DNA of 64,000 bases from Bog-473 sp963717455 (GTDB taxonomy: Bacteria; Actinomycetota; Acidimicrobiia; Acidimicrobiales; RAAP-2). The DNA lies in contig OY970336.1 in NCBI GenBank assembly GCA_963717455.1, forward strand, positions 3,844,001-3,908,000. The letters are read 5' to 3'. Shown piece by piece: positions 17,627-26,990 of the stretch. The notes under the pieces were generated by a model that did not search any database, was not told the DNA's origin, and saw only the letters and a program-made list of their open reading frames with translations. The position numbers and the translations under genes are program-made. The first letter of the stretch is position 1; every line of letters begins with the position of its first letter.

Positions 17627-18814
17627 TCACGCCTGTGGTACGGCGGCTGCCGACTCCACCTCAAAGCCGACCCGCTCGATGTCGGGCTGCAGGCGCTCCA
17701 GGTCGAAGCCGTAGACGCGGGCCGCGTTCTCGCACAGGATCTTCCGGGCCACCTCGGGTGAGATGCTCGGATGACCGACGAGGTCGGCAACCTGGGCGGC
17801 CGTCCCCGGGAAGATGGACTCGAAGTGCGGATAGTCGACGCCGAACATGGCGTTGTCGCAGCCGATGGCGAAGGCGTCGTACTCGGCACACGGCCGGGCC
17901 AGCTCCTCCATCGGCACCTGGTCGATCGTGAAGGGCGAGATGCCGGCGACGCAGTTGTCCGCCCAGTAGTCACGGGCGAAGCGGGTGAAGGTCCGCTGGC
18001 GCTGCAGCGTCTTGGCCCATCCGGTCCAGTCGTCGCCCCACTGCAGGCGGCGGTCGAGCTTGCGGATCGCCGGGCCGATCCAATCGGCTTCCGTCTCCAC
18101 GAAGGCGACCCGGAGGCTGGGGAAGCGCTCGAACACGCCGCCAAGGATCATCTGCCACAGGGAGCGCCCCGAGTAGAAGGAGTGCTCGAGGGCGAGCGAC
18201 ATGATGGCGGCGAAGCCGGGGGGTGCGTAGGTCGGCGCGCCGGAGCCGCCGTGCTGGCTGATCGGCAGGTCGACGTCGACGCAGGCAGCCCAGACAGGGT
18301 CGAGCACGGGATCGAAGAAGAAGATCCCGCCGGGCAGGAGCGCGGGCATCATGACGCCGCCCAGCCCGTGCTCGCGGGCCCAGTGGACGTCCCGCACCGC
18401 CTGGTCGACGTCGTCGAACGAGATGAGGGCCTGGCCGGCCCGGCGGCCCGTTGCCTGCGCGCAGAAGTCGGCCAGCCAACGGTTGTAGGCCAACCGGGCC
18501 TGACGATCGAGCTCGGGACCCGAGAAGGTGCCGGCGTCGTCCGCCGGCGCCACCTGGAAGGGCCTTCCGTTGGGGAAGAGCACCTCGGCGACGACGCCCT
18601 GGGTCTCCATGTCCTTCAGGCGGAGATCCGAGTCCCATTGCGAGGCGACGTCGAGCCCCGGCTGGACGCCACCGGGCTCCCCCGCTCCCCTCGCCTCCTG
18701 GTCCTTGAGCCACTCGTCGAAGACCTCGAGATACTGCTTCTCGACATAGTCCCGGTAGGCGCGGCGTGACGCCGTGACGTGGCCGTCAACCGAGATGATC
18801 GCGGTGCGTGCCAT
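17627..18814 (-). CDS. Amidohydrolase_2 (ACMSD-like) metal-dependent hydrolase
   Basis: A 395-residue TIM-barrel protein of the ACMSD/amidohydrolase_2 family, whose members decarboxylate or hydrolyse ring-derived acids and lactones. The N-terminal metal motif is SVDGHV (Asp-x-His in place of His-x-His); the metal His appears in PISQHGGSG and the C-terminal Asp in GVDYPHFES. The ATG at 18814 has AAAGGGG upstream. The gene lies 83 bp downstream of the GH78 gene and is probably the last of a GH3-GH78-amidohydrolase operon. A lactonase or decarboxylase on a product of glycoside breakdown would fit the location, but no substrate can be assigned. Confidence 0.78.
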   Translation of the reverse strand: MARTAIISVDGHVTASRRAYRDYVEKQYLEVFDEWLKDQEARGAGEPGGVQPGLDVASQWDSDLRLKDMETQGVVAEVLFPNGRPFQVAPADDAGTFSGPELDRQARLAYNRWLADFCAQATGRRAGQALISFDDVDQAVRDVHWAREHGLGGVMMPALLPGGIFFFDPVLDPVWAACVDVDLPISQHGGSGAPTYAPPGFAAIMSLALEHSFYSGRSLWQMILGGVFERFPSLRVAFVETEADWIGPAIRKLDRRLQWGDDWTGWAKTLQRQRTFTRFARDYWADNCVAGISPFTIDQVPMEELARPCAEYDAFAIGCDNAMFGVDYPHFESIFPGTAAQVADLVGHPSISPEVARKILCENAARVYGFDLERLQPDIERVGFEVESAAAVPQA

Positions 18815-18897
18815 GGTTCCCCTTTGCTGCTCGGGATGGGAGTCCCGGTGAGGGGCCCCCGATCATGCTATCGATCTGACGCGAGGGACGGGCTGCG

Positions 18898-21516
18898 TCA
18901 CCGTGATGCTCCATGGGCCCATTCCGCGGCGAGTGACTCCGCCACGGCATAGGTCCAGCGATGCCTGCCGGCCTTCACATGGAGGTGCGGCTCGTCGTGG
19001 CCCGGGCGGGTCACGATGGCGGACGTGTTCGGCGGAACATCCACCTCCATCGTCATGCGCCGATCCTCGAACGACCACTGGCATGCCGCTCGACCGTACG
19101 GCGTGCGCAGTGAACAAGAAGCAGACGTGACCCCACCTCCCGGCACGGGGCCGAACCGGAGCACCCGGTAGCCGGGCTCTTGTGCGCTGAGACCACCGAT
19201 CGTCTGTTGCATCCAGTCTGCGACACCACCGAAGGCGTAATGGTTGAACGACGTCATCTCGCCCGGGTTGATCGATCCGTCGGGCAGCATGCTGTCCCAG
19301 CGCTCCCACATGGTCGTGGCTCCCATGGTGACCGGGTAGAGCCAGGAGGGGCACGCCGTCTCGGTGAGGAGACGGTACGCCGTCGTGAGATCCCCGACGG
19401 CAGAGAGCGCCGGCAGGACGAGCGCTGTACCGACGAAGCCGGTCGAGATGGTGAACGCGCGGGCGGCGGAGAGTGCGGCGATGCGCGAGCCCGCCCTGGC
19501 TCGGTGCGCCGGGTCGTCATAGAGGTCGAACATGATCGCCAGGGCGTAGGCGGTCACCGAATCCGAGCTGATGAGCCCGGTCGCCGTGACGAACTCGTTG
19601 CGGAACGCCCGGCGAACGTCGTCGGCGAGCCGCTCGTACTCTTCGGCGAGCTCGAATCGACCCAGGACCCGCGCCGCTCGACCGACGAGTTGTGCGGACC
19701 GAGCGAAGTAGGCCGTCGCCACGAGGACGGCGTCGGTCTTGGAGCGCCACGGTTGGTCCGGCGGGGCGTCGGGGTCCAACCAGTCCCCCAGCTGGAACTC
19801 CTCGGGCCACCGCAATGTGTCACCGGCCTTGGCCCGTACGAACTCCACCCAGGACCGCATGGAGTCGAATTGGCGCGCCAGCACCCCCTCATCGCCGAAG
19901 CGCTCGTACATCGTCCACGGGACGATCGTGGCGGCGTCGCCCCACGCGGCAGCGGCGAAGGTGCCCATGGGGAACATCCCGGGTGGCCCCGCCGGCACGA
20001 CCAGCGGCACGCGTCCATCGTCGAACTGCTCCGACGTGAGGTCCTCCAGCCAATCGGCGACGAAGCCCGAGACGTCGTACAAGAACGCCGCCGTCGGGAC
20101 GAAGGCCTGGAGGTCACCGGTCCACCCGAGCCGCTCGTCGCGCTGGGGGCAATCGGTCGGGACGTCGACGAAGTTGCCACGAAGGCCCCAGACCGCGTTC
20201 TCGTGAAGACGGTTCAGCTGGTCATTCGAGCACGAGAACGTACCCGTTCGCTCGAAGTCGGTATGGACCACGATCGCGGTGAAGTGTGTGGGGTCGACGG
20301 AGCCGCCCGGCCATCCGTCGACCTGCACGTAACGAAAGCCGTGGAACGTGAAGCTGGGCTCCCACGTCTCGACGGCGCCGCCCCGCAGGATGTACTCGTC
20401 GGTGGCCCTGGCATTGCGCAGCGGCCGGGTGCCGAGCTCGCCATTCTCCAACACCTCGGCGTGCCGGAGCGTGATCTTCGTGCCACGCTCACCCTCGACA
20501 TCGAATCTGACCCAACCCACGAGGTTCTGCCCGAAATCGAGGATGGTGCAGCCCGAAGGAGTGATGATCACCTGGTCGACGGCGAGCTCCTGGACACGGC
20601 GGACCGGCGGAGCGATCGGGGCGACCAGTTGGCCGACGACCGGGGTGAAGACCTCGGTCGGACCCCACTCGGCATCGTCATATCCGGGGCTGGACCAGCG
20701 GCCGAGGTCGATCCGGGCATCGCAGGACTCGCCGTTGTAGAGGTCTGCGCTCAGGATGGGGCCCGGCGAGGTCAGCCAATCCCGCCCCGTTCCGATGGTC
20801 TGCTCGGTCCCGTCGGAGTAGCCGATTTCGAGCTGCGCCAGGAGGCCGAGACGGTCGCCGTACACGTTCCGCTTCATCTCCCACGTCAGGTTCCCGCGCC
20901 ACCAGCCGTCGGCCACGACGGCGCCGAGCACGTTGTCGCCGGGGCTCACGTGGTCGGTGACGTCGTGCGTGTCGTACCGGAGGCGATCGGCGTAGGCAGA
21001 CCAGCCCGGAGCGAGCACGGTGTCTCCCACGACCTGGCCGTTGAGATGAACCTCGTGGATCCCGGCAGAGGTGACGTAGAGCCGCGCCCGCTCGATCGTG
21101 ACGCCTGAATCAGCGGTGAGCCTGAACCCATGACGCAGCCAGCAGGGCCGGCCCTCGCTTCCAGGTTCGGCCGGTGCGATCCATCGCGCCGACCAGTCCG
21201 CCGGTGCCTTCAGCCCGGCCTCGATGACGAGGGCCTCGCTCCACTCCGACTCCGAGCCGTCGGATCCCCACACCCGGACCCGGACCCGATGCACCGAGCG
21301 CGACGTGAGGGGCGTACCCGGCCAGGCCACGAACACGGACGCGCCACACTCCACGCGACCTGTCGGGACCCCGTCGACCTCGAGCTCGTAGGCAGCCTGG
21401 AGCCATCCCTGGATGTCGGTCGTGGTGATCCACGACAGCCGCGGCCTCGGCTCGCCCGTGCCGAGGGCACGCTGGCCTTGGTACTCGGCATGGAGGTCCA
21501 CCACGGTCACCGACAC
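18898..21516 (-). CDS. GH78 alpha-L-rhamnosidase
   Basis: An 872-residue inverting alpha-L-rhamnosidase. Order: Ig-like N-terminal domain (RPRLSWITTTDIQGWLQAAYELEV), a carbohydrate-binding beta-sandwich, the Bac_rhamnosid domain, and the (alpha/alpha)6 barrel carrying VPTDCPQRDERLGWTGD with the catalytic acidic residues. A C-terminal beta-sandwich follows, with HYAFGGVADWMQQTIGG just before it. The GTG start at 21516 is backed by a GGAGG site. No signal peptide, so it probably acts on imported rhamnosyl oligosaccharides or glycosides (pectin fragments, flavonoid glycosides). No rhamnose isomerase, kinase or aldolase genes are present in the window. Confidence 0.94.
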   Translation of the reverse strand: MSVTVVDLHAEYQGQRALGTGEPRPRLSWITTTDIQGWLQAAYELEVDGVPTGRVECGASVFVAWPGTPLTSRSVHRVRVRVWGSDGSESEWSEALVIEAGLKAPADWSARWIAPAEPGSEGRPCWLRHGFRLTADSGVTIERARLYVTSAGIHEVHLNGQVVGDTVLAPGWSAYADRLRYDTHDVTDHVSPGDNVLGAVVADGWWRGNLTWEMKRNVYGDRLGLLAQLEIGYSDGTEQTIGTGRDWLTSPGPILSADLYNGESCDARIDLGRWSSPGYDDAEWGPTEVFTPVVGQLVAPIAPPVRRVQELAVDQVIITPSGCTILDFGQNLVGWVRFDVEGERGTKITLRHAEVLENGELGTRPLRNARATDEYILRGGAVETWEPSFTFHGFRYVQVDGWPGGSVDPTHFTAIVVHTDFERTGTFSCSNDQLNRLHENAVWGLRGNFVDVPTDCPQRDERLGWTGDLQAFVPTAAFLYDVSGFVADWLEDLTSEQFDDGRVPLVVPAGPPGMFPMGTFAAAAWGDAATIVPWTMYERFGDEGVLARQFDSMRSWVEFVRAKAGDTLRWPEEFQLGDWLDPDAPPDQPWRSKTDAVLVATAYFARSAQLVGRAARVLGRFELAEEYERLADDVRRAFRNEFVTATGLISSDSVTAYALAIMFDLYDDPAHRARAGSRIAALSAARAFTISTGFVGTALVLPALSAVGDLTTAYRLLTETACPSWLYPVTMGATTMWERWDSMLPDGSINPGEMTSFNHYAFGGVADWMQQTIGGLSAQEPGYRVLRFGPVPGGGVTSASCSLRTPYGRAACQWSFEDRRMTMEVDVPPNTSAIVTRPGHDEPHLHVKAGRHRWTYAVAESLAAEWAHGASR

Positions 21517-21588
21517 GGCCGTACCTCCGTCAGCCCACGGCGGCCCGTCACCATCTCATCGCCGACCGGCGTACCGCGTGCACACCGC

Positions 21589-24213
21589 CTAGGGCACGAC
21601 CGTCGCGACGTCCGGACCGTCCGCTGCGGGCTCCCGGGCGATCCGTACGCTCCTGCTGGCGACGATGTCGGCCGATGAGCGGCCGATCAGCACTTCGTAG
21701 TCCCCGTCGTCGACCTGCCATCCGGCCGGCCGACGCTCCTGTCGACCCGAGAGGTCGCCGAACATGTCGAACTGCCGCCCGCGCACCTCTTCCCAGTCGG
21801 ATTCTCCCGGGTCCCAATAGGCGAACGCCCGCGCGTTCAGCTCGAGCTGCACCACGGATGATTCGCCGGGCTCGAGCCGGACCTTGGCGAACGCCTTGAG
21901 CTCCTTGGGTGGTCGAGCAAGCCGCGGTCGGGAGTGGGCCACGTAGCACTGGATCACTTCGGAGCCGGGGCGCGGGCCCGTGTTGGTGACGGGCACCGAG
22001 ATCGTGACCGAATCGCCCGGGGCGATGGTCCGGGCGGAGAGGACCGGCTCCCCGAGGGTGAACGTCGTGTAGCTCAGGCCGTGGCCGAAGGGGAACCGGG
22101 GGGCGATCCGGCGGTGCTCGTAGCCCCGATAGCCCATGAACAGCCCCTCGCCGTAGCGCACCTCACCGTTCTCGCCCGGGAAATTGTCGAACGAGGGGCT
22201 GTGCTCGAGGCACCGCGGCATGCTCGTCGGCAGCCTCCCGCCGGGCTCGAGCTCCCCGCTCAGGACGCCGGCCACGCCGGAGGCCATCTCCTGGCCGCCG
22301 AACCAGCACTGGAGCACCGCCGCGACGTCGTCGGACCACGAGAGGTCGACGGGCGCCCCGGCATTCACCACGACCACCGTGCGCTCGTTCACCGCGGCCA
22401 CCCTCCGGATGAGCTCCGGCTGCCTGCCCGGCAATTCGAAGGCCGGACGATCGCGGCCCTCGGTCTCCCACTCCGCGCTGTTTCCCACGACGACCACCGC
22501 CACATCGGCCCCGGCGGCGGCGTCGATCGCTCGTCCGAGCAGGGCATCCTTGTCCACCGTGCGGAAGCCGACGCGGAAGCCGGCCAGCGGCACGTCGACG
22601 TTCGCGTACTCGACGACCACCTCGAGCGGCACTCCGCGCCTGACGGTGACCTCGGCCACGAGGTCCCTGCTGGCGAGGCCGAAGAAGTCGCTGCCTCCGG
22701 CGGGCATCGGCTTCTCGAATCCATCGAGCACGACCTCACCGTCGACGAGGACGCGCGCCCGGCCGCTCTGGGCCAGCGCGACCTCGAATCGCCCGTCCTC
22801 TTCGGGGACCACGGACCCCCGCAGACGCACGGACCACTCGTCGCCCAGGGACTCGTCGCGCATGGAGCCGAAGACGACGAGCCGGAGGGTGTCGAGCTTC
22901 TCCCGCTTCAAGATCTCACCCGCACATTCGGGCCCCGCGTGGAATGCCACGTCGAATCCGGCCGGAGCGACGAGGACACTCTCGCCGATGGGGGTGGCCG
23001 AGAGGTCGGCTTCGCAGCCTCGCTCGTAGACGACTTCGGATGCATCGCCGAAGAGTGCCGACACCGATTCCAACGGGGTCGTCAACCGCGGCGTGGCCAC
23101 CCCGGCCGAACCGCCCCCCATGACGCACGGGGCCACGGCATGCTGCCCGACGATCGCGATCCTTCGGAGCGACGACGGCTCGAGCGGGAGGATGCCGTCG
23201 TTGCGCAGGAGGACGATCGACTCGGCGCTGGCACGGCGCAGTAGCTCGAGATCCTCGGGACCGGAGGGAAGCGGCGCGACGTCCGGTGCGGCCGCGACCA
23301 GTGCCCCGATTCTCTCGTAGGTGCCGAGGAGGCGTCGGACGGCGTCGTCGAGGTCGCCTTCCTTCACCCGCCGGTCGGCGACCGCAGGGACGACCGTGGA
23401 TCCCAGCGCTCGACCCGGTCCGGGCATCTCGAGATCGAGGCCAGCCTCCAGCGAGAGGCTCGTGTCGGCCACTGCGAACCAGTCGGTCATGACGAGGCCC
23501 TCGAAACCCCACTCGCCTCGTACGACGTCGACCAGGAGATCGGGTCGCTCGGTCAGCCACTTCCCGTTCAAGCGGTTGTAGGACGTCATGAGCCCGAGGG
23601 CGCCACCCTCGCGGACGGCAATCTCGAAGGGCAGTAGATAGAGCTCCCGCAGGGACCGCTCGTCGATGACCGAACTGATGCCGCCCCGCTCGAACTCCGC
23701 CTCGTTCCCCACGAAGTGCTTCACCGTCGCGAACACGCCTGCTGATTGCACTCCCCGCACGTATCCGGCGGCCAGGCGTCCGGAGAGCAGCGGGTCCTCC
23801 GAGTAGCACTCGAAGTTGCGCCCTGCGAGCGGGTGGCGGTGCAGGTTCACCGTCGGGGCCAGCAGACCGCGGCACCCGCGATCGAGAGCCTCTCGACCAA
23901 CGAGCGCGCCGAGCTGCTCTGCCAGGGACGGATCCCACGTCGCTCCTATGGCGGACCCGCACGGGATGCACGTCGAGGTCGGACCCCCCATGCCCGGCAG
24001 GGTCAGACCACGCGCACCGTTCGGGCCATCGGTCACGCCGACCTTCGGGATGCCCATTCTCTCGATGGCGACAGTGGTGAACATGTCGTCGCCGGCGGTC
24101 AGCGCGGCTTTCTCGTCCAGAGTCAGGCCGTCCATCAACGCGTCAATATCCACTACGTCAGCCCCCAAGACGGAGCCGGACCCGACGCGACCCGGACTCC
24201 AAGAGTTCCCCAT
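21589..24213 (-). CDS. GH3 beta-glucosidase with PA14-like insertion
   Basis: An 874-residue GH3 enzyme. The barrel has GVTDGPNGARG, KHFVGNEAEFERGG, and nucleophile Asp244 in VMTDWFAV. The sandwich domain is interrupted at about residues 405-555 by a PA14-like carbohydrate-binding segment (GSMRDESLGDEWSVRLRGSV through VVVEYANVDVPLAGFRVGFR). The C-terminal FnIII-like domain ends near RSSADIV. The start used is ATG 24213; a later start around the DIDALMDGLTLDEKAA segment is possible. No signal peptide. Likely beta-glucosidase of the type that takes plant saponins or cello-oligosaccharides. First gene of an apparent operon with GH78 and the amidohydrolase, divergent from the TetR gene. Confidence 0.92.
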   Translation of the reverse strand: MGNSWSPGRVGSGSVLGADVVDIDALMDGLTLDEKAALTAGDDMFTTVAIERMGIPKVGVTDGPNGARGLTLPGMGGPTSTCIPCGSAIGATWDPSLAEQLGALVGREALDRGCRGLLAPTVNLHRHPLAGRNFECYSEDPLLSGRLAAGYVRGVQSAGVFATVKHFVGNEAEFERGGISSVIDERSLRELYLLPFEIAVREGGALGLMTSYNRLNGKWLTERPDLLVDVVRGEWGFEGLVMTDWFAVADTSLSLEAGLDLEMPGPGRALGSTVVPAVADRRVKEGDLDDAVRRLLGTYERIGALVAAAPDVAPLPSGPEDLELLRRASAESIVLLRNDGILPLEPSSLRRIAIVGQHAVAPCVMGGGSAGVATPRLTTPLESVSALFGDASEVVYERGCEADLSATPIGESVLVAPAGFDVAFHAGPECAGEILKREKLDTLRLVVFGSMRDESLGDEWSVRLRGSVVPEEDGRFEVALAQSGRARVLVDGEVVLDGFEKPMPAGGSDFFGLASRDLVAEVTVRRGVPLEVVVEYANVDVPLAGFRVGFRTVDKDALLGRAIDAAAGADVAVVVVGNSAEWETEGRDRPAFELPGRQPELIRRVAAVNERTVVVVNAGAPVDLSWSDDVAAVLQCWFGGQEMASGVAGVLSGELEPGGRLPTSMPRCLEHSPSFDNFPGENGEVRYGEGLFMGYRGYEHRRIAPRFPFGHGLSYTTFTLGEPVLSARTIAPGDSVTISVPVTNTGPRPGSEVIQCYVAHSRPRLARPPKELKAFAKVRLEPGESSVVQLELNARAFAYWDPGESDWEEVRGRQFDMFGDLSGRQERRPAGWQVDDGDYEVLIGRSSADIVASRSVRIAREPAADGPDVATVVP

Positions 24214-24219
24214 CCAATT

Positions 24220-24225
24220 ATTCTA
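24220..24225 (-). promoter_or_regulatory. Putative -10 element for a leaderless GH3 transcript
   Basis: TAGAAT on the minus strand ends 6 nt before the ATG at 24213, the spacing expected if transcription starts at the A of the start codon. No clear -35 hexamer is found at 16-18 bp. The local sequence (24211-24240) is AT-rich in an otherwise GC-rich region. Confidence 0.35.
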
Positions 24226-24302
24226 ATGAGTGTATAACTTTCTCGTCGGCACGCAAGGAGGGTGGTCTTGACTCCACACAGCTCTTCCGATCGCATGACG
24301 CC

Positions 24303-24971
24303 ATGACGGAGACCGCCCGCGATGGTGACCGTTCCCGGACTCGACGCGCTCGCGCCAAGGAGGAGCAGTTCCGTCAGCCGGCCGGCGCCGACGCGCGCAC
24401 CCGCCAGGCGCGCGGCACCTTGCGCCGCCAGCAGATCCTCGATGCTGCCGTCGAGCTGTTCGCCCACAAGGGCTATCGCGGCTCGGGTCTGGCGGCTCTG
24501 GCCGATCGGGTCGGGATGACGGCGACCGGACTGCTCTACTACTTCGGCACCAAGCAGCGCCTGCTCCAGGAGGTCGTGGCGGAGCGGGACAGGGCCGACG
24601 CGATCGACACATCCGAAGGTCTCACGCTCAGGAGCCTGCGCGACCTCGGCCGGCACAACGTCGAGACCGCGACCCTCATGCGGTTGTACGTGGTCCTCAC
24701 CGCCGAGAGCTTCGACCCCGGCGACCCCTTGCACGAGTTCTTCGTCGACAGGTACGAGACGGCGCGCGACCTCGTTCGCTCCATCCTCGCCGCGGAGAGG
24801 GACGCGCACAGGGTGCGCCGTGACATCGACATCGACCAGATCGCACACGAGGTCATCGGTGTGCTGATGGGACTCGAGATCCAATGGCTCACCGACCCCG
24901 AGCGGGTGGACCTGGCTCACCGGGTTCGGTCCTACATCGACCGACTGACCAAGGAACTCGCTCCACACTGA
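24303..24971 (+). CDS. TetR/AcrR-family regulator
   Basis: A 222-residue repressor. After a basic, disordered 40-residue N-terminal extension comes the TetR DNA-binding domain, RRQQILDAAVELFAHKGY through GMTATGLLYYFGTKQRLL, then an all-helical ligand domain. Divergent from the GH3-GH78-amidohydrolase genes with a 90-bp AT-rich spacer, so control of that operon is the simplest guess. The effector is unknown. It could instead control the transporter downstream, but that lies 600 bp away. Confidence 0.88.
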   Translation: MTETARDGDRSRTRRARAKEEQFRQPAGADARTRQARGTLRRQQILDAAVELFAHKGYRGSGLAALADRVGMTATGLLYYFGTKQRLLQEVVAERDRADAIDTSEGLTLRSLRDLGRHNVETATLMRLYVVLTAESFDPGDPLHEFFVDRYETARDLVRSILAAERDAHRVRRDIDIDQIAHEVIGVLMGLEIQWLTDPERVDLAHRVRSYIDRLTKELAPH

Positions 24972-25570
24972 CCCTCGCCACTCCCCTTCGTGGCGTCGGC
25001 GTTGCGTGCCGGCCGGGAATCCGTCGGGCACGCCGACAGTGAACTTTGGGTGAACGAAACGACGCCGCCGCACTCGTTATCCTCCCCGTTGGAATGATCG
25101 GTCCACCGAAGTCCGGGGGGTTGCCGGTGAGGACGAACAGGAGGGTGCGACGGGGTGGGGGCGGCGTGGGGACGGGTGATGGTCCTCGGCGGCGCCCAGA
25201 ACGGTGCGTTCGCTCATAGGGAGTCACCCCGCAGGACCTGCTCTTTCGTCCTCGAGGCTCTCCGGGTCCTCCTGAATGCCGAGGCAGTGAGAACATGCTT
25301 GCGAAGGGGTGAGAACTTCCTTATCATCATGAGAATTGTCGCACCCCGGGAAGCGGAGTGCGATTTACGGGGGTAACCGAATGGTCAAGACGCTGGTCAA
25401 CGTGCTGACGATCGAAGATCCATCGCCCGAGATCCGGCCCCTGCGGCGATCGAGTCGCTCCCAGCTCCCCGGCGTCCAGCGCGGGACGACACGGACGACA
25501 TCCGGTCGCTCCTACCGATAGCCGTCAGTCACGACGTTCGAACACAAGGCGATACAAACTGGAGGATGGA
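24972..25570. other. 599-bp intergenic region before the ABC uptake genes
   Basis: No convincing gene. A 46-codon frame (25381-25521) and a 73-codon frame (25155-25376) show no family resemblance. The stretch holds three direct TGAGAA repeats (25288, 25310, 25330), listed separately, and ends with a good GGAGG ribosome site before 25571. It is probably a long regulatory leader for the binding-protein gene. Confidence 0.5.
25287..25336 (+). repeat. Three phased TGAGAA direct repeats
   Basis: GTGAGAAC at 25287-25294, GTGAGAAC at 25309-25316 and ATGAGAAT at 25329-25336, spaced 22 and 20 bp, about two helical turns each. Such phasing is typical of tandem activator sites. They lie 235-285 bp before the binding-protein start. 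Confidence 0.4.
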
Positions 25571-26938
25571 ATGCAGAGCAATGCACATGCCACGGCGAGG
25601 CGCACCTCGGGTGGCCCCAAGAGGGAATGGAGCGCAGCGAGGTGGCGTTGCCTCAGCACCCGTTCGTTCTCGACGGTGGCAGTCCTCCTCACCGCAGTGG
25701 GAGTGATGCTCGCCGCCAGCGCAGTTCCGGCCGGGGCGTCCAGCCCCGCCGACCAGGGCGTCACGGCCACGACCATCAGCGTCGGCGAGCCCTACGTGGA
25801 CTTCGCCGCGCTGAAGAGCCTCGGCGTGACCATCAACGACGGCAGCTTCCCTGACGCGTACCAAGCGATCGTCGACAACATCAACGCGCATGGGGGGGTC
25901 AACGGCCGCAAGCTCGTCCTCCACCTCGTCGAGATGAACCCCGCCGTGCCCGCCTCGGCGGCCTCGTCGTGCACCCAGCTCACCGAGGACGACAAGGTCT
26001 TCATCGCCCTCGGGCCGGTCTTCCCGGACTGCTACCAACAGACCCACGACACGCCCGTGATCGCGGGGTCCTTGCCGGGCGCGTTGCCCGCCAGCGCGGC
26101 GCCCGACTTCGCCCTGATCCCGCCTGACGCGGCTTTTGACCCCTTGCAGCTGGCAGCGTTCAACAAGAGCGGCGTCTTCAAGGGCAAGAAGGTCGCCATC
26201 TTCTATGGCGCGAACTCCGACGCACCCGAGGTGAAGGTCGTGCAGGACGACCTCAAGAAGCTGGGGGTCAACGTGGTGCTCACCGCCGAGGACAGCGCGG
26301 TCGCGACTGATGCCGTCGCCTCGGACCAGGAGGTCGCCTCCATCGCCCAGCGCTTCCAGTCCGCCGGGGTGAAGGTGGTCGTCGGTGTCGGCGGCTCTGG
26401 TTCGACGACGTGGCCCCGTGCGCTTCTGGACAACCAGAGCACCTACAAGCCCACGTACATCGCCACCAGCGAGTCGTCGCTGATCTCGTACGTGCAGTCG
26501 ACCAAGGGCGCCAACCCTTACCTCAGCAACGTGCTGTCGGCGTCTTCTGCGCCCACTGCGTACCAGCAGTGGAAGGACCCGGCCATCCAGAAGTGCGTCG
26601 CTGCGGTCCACAAGGCCTACCCGTCGGACACCATTACGCCACCGGTGAACCCGACCAGTCCCGGGGCCGGCGACAGCACCGACACGACGTCCCAGTCGGT
26701 GATCGAGGCCTGCCAGTACCTGTCCCTGTTCGACCAGATCGCTGCGAAGGCGGGCAAGAACCTGACGGTCGCGAGCTTCACCAAGGCCGGCTACACGCTG
26801 AAGAACGCCAGCATTCCCGGCATCGGAGTCATCTCGTTCGGACCCGGCCAGCCCTACGCCACCGGCCCGGTGACCATCTTCAAATACGACCCCACGAGCA
26901 AGACGCTCGTGCCTGCGTCGAGCTCCGGGACGAAGTGA
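25571..26938 (+). CDS. Branched-chain-type ABC substrate-binding protein
   Basis: A 455-residue periplasmic-binding protein of the leucine/isoleucine/valine (Peripla_BP_6) class. A long basic n-region and hydrophobic core (STVAVLLTAVGVMLAASAVPAGA) make a signal peptide with AGA-SS as a probable cleavage site; there is no lipobox. The mature part starts DQGVTATTISVGEPYVDF and contains INAHGGVNGRKLVL, the family hallmark. Ribosome site GGAGG precedes the ATG. It is followed by the MFS-LivF and LivHMG fusion genes, so it is their likely partner. Family ligands range from amino acids to short amides and aromatic acids; here the ligand is unknown. Confidence 0.92.
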   Translation: MQSNAHATARRTSGGPKREWSAARWRCLSTRSFSTVAVLLTAVGVMLAASAVPAGASSPADQGVTATTISVGEPYVDFAALKSLGVTINDGSFPDAYQAIVDNINAHGGVNGRKLVLHLVEMNPAVPASAASSCTQLTEDDKVFIALGPVFPDCYQQTHDTPVIAGSLPGALPASAAPDFALIPPDAAFDPLQLAAFNKSGVFKGKKVAIFYGANSDAPEVKVVQDDLKKLGVNVVLTAEDSAVATDAVASDQEVASIAQRFQSAGVKVVVGVGGSGSTTWPRALLDNQSTYKPTYIATSESSLISYVQSTKGANPYLSNVLSASSAPTAYQQWKDPAIQKCVAAVHKAYPSDTITPPVNPTSPGAGDSTDTTSQSVIEACQYLSLFDQIAAKAGKNLTVASFTKAGYTLKNASIPGIGVISFGPGQPYATGPVTIFKYDPTSKTLVPASSSGTK

Positions 26939-26990
26939 TCCCGGGCGGCACCACCAGTGCTCCCCGCCGCACGGTGGGGAACGCGCCGGG

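Noticed and set aside
19180..21108. 642-codon plus-strand open frame
   Set aside because: Antisense to the GH78 gene, no recognisable sequence pattern.
25381..25521. 46-codon frame before the binding-protein gene
   Set aside because: No family resemblance and no clear ribosome site; more likely regulatory leader.
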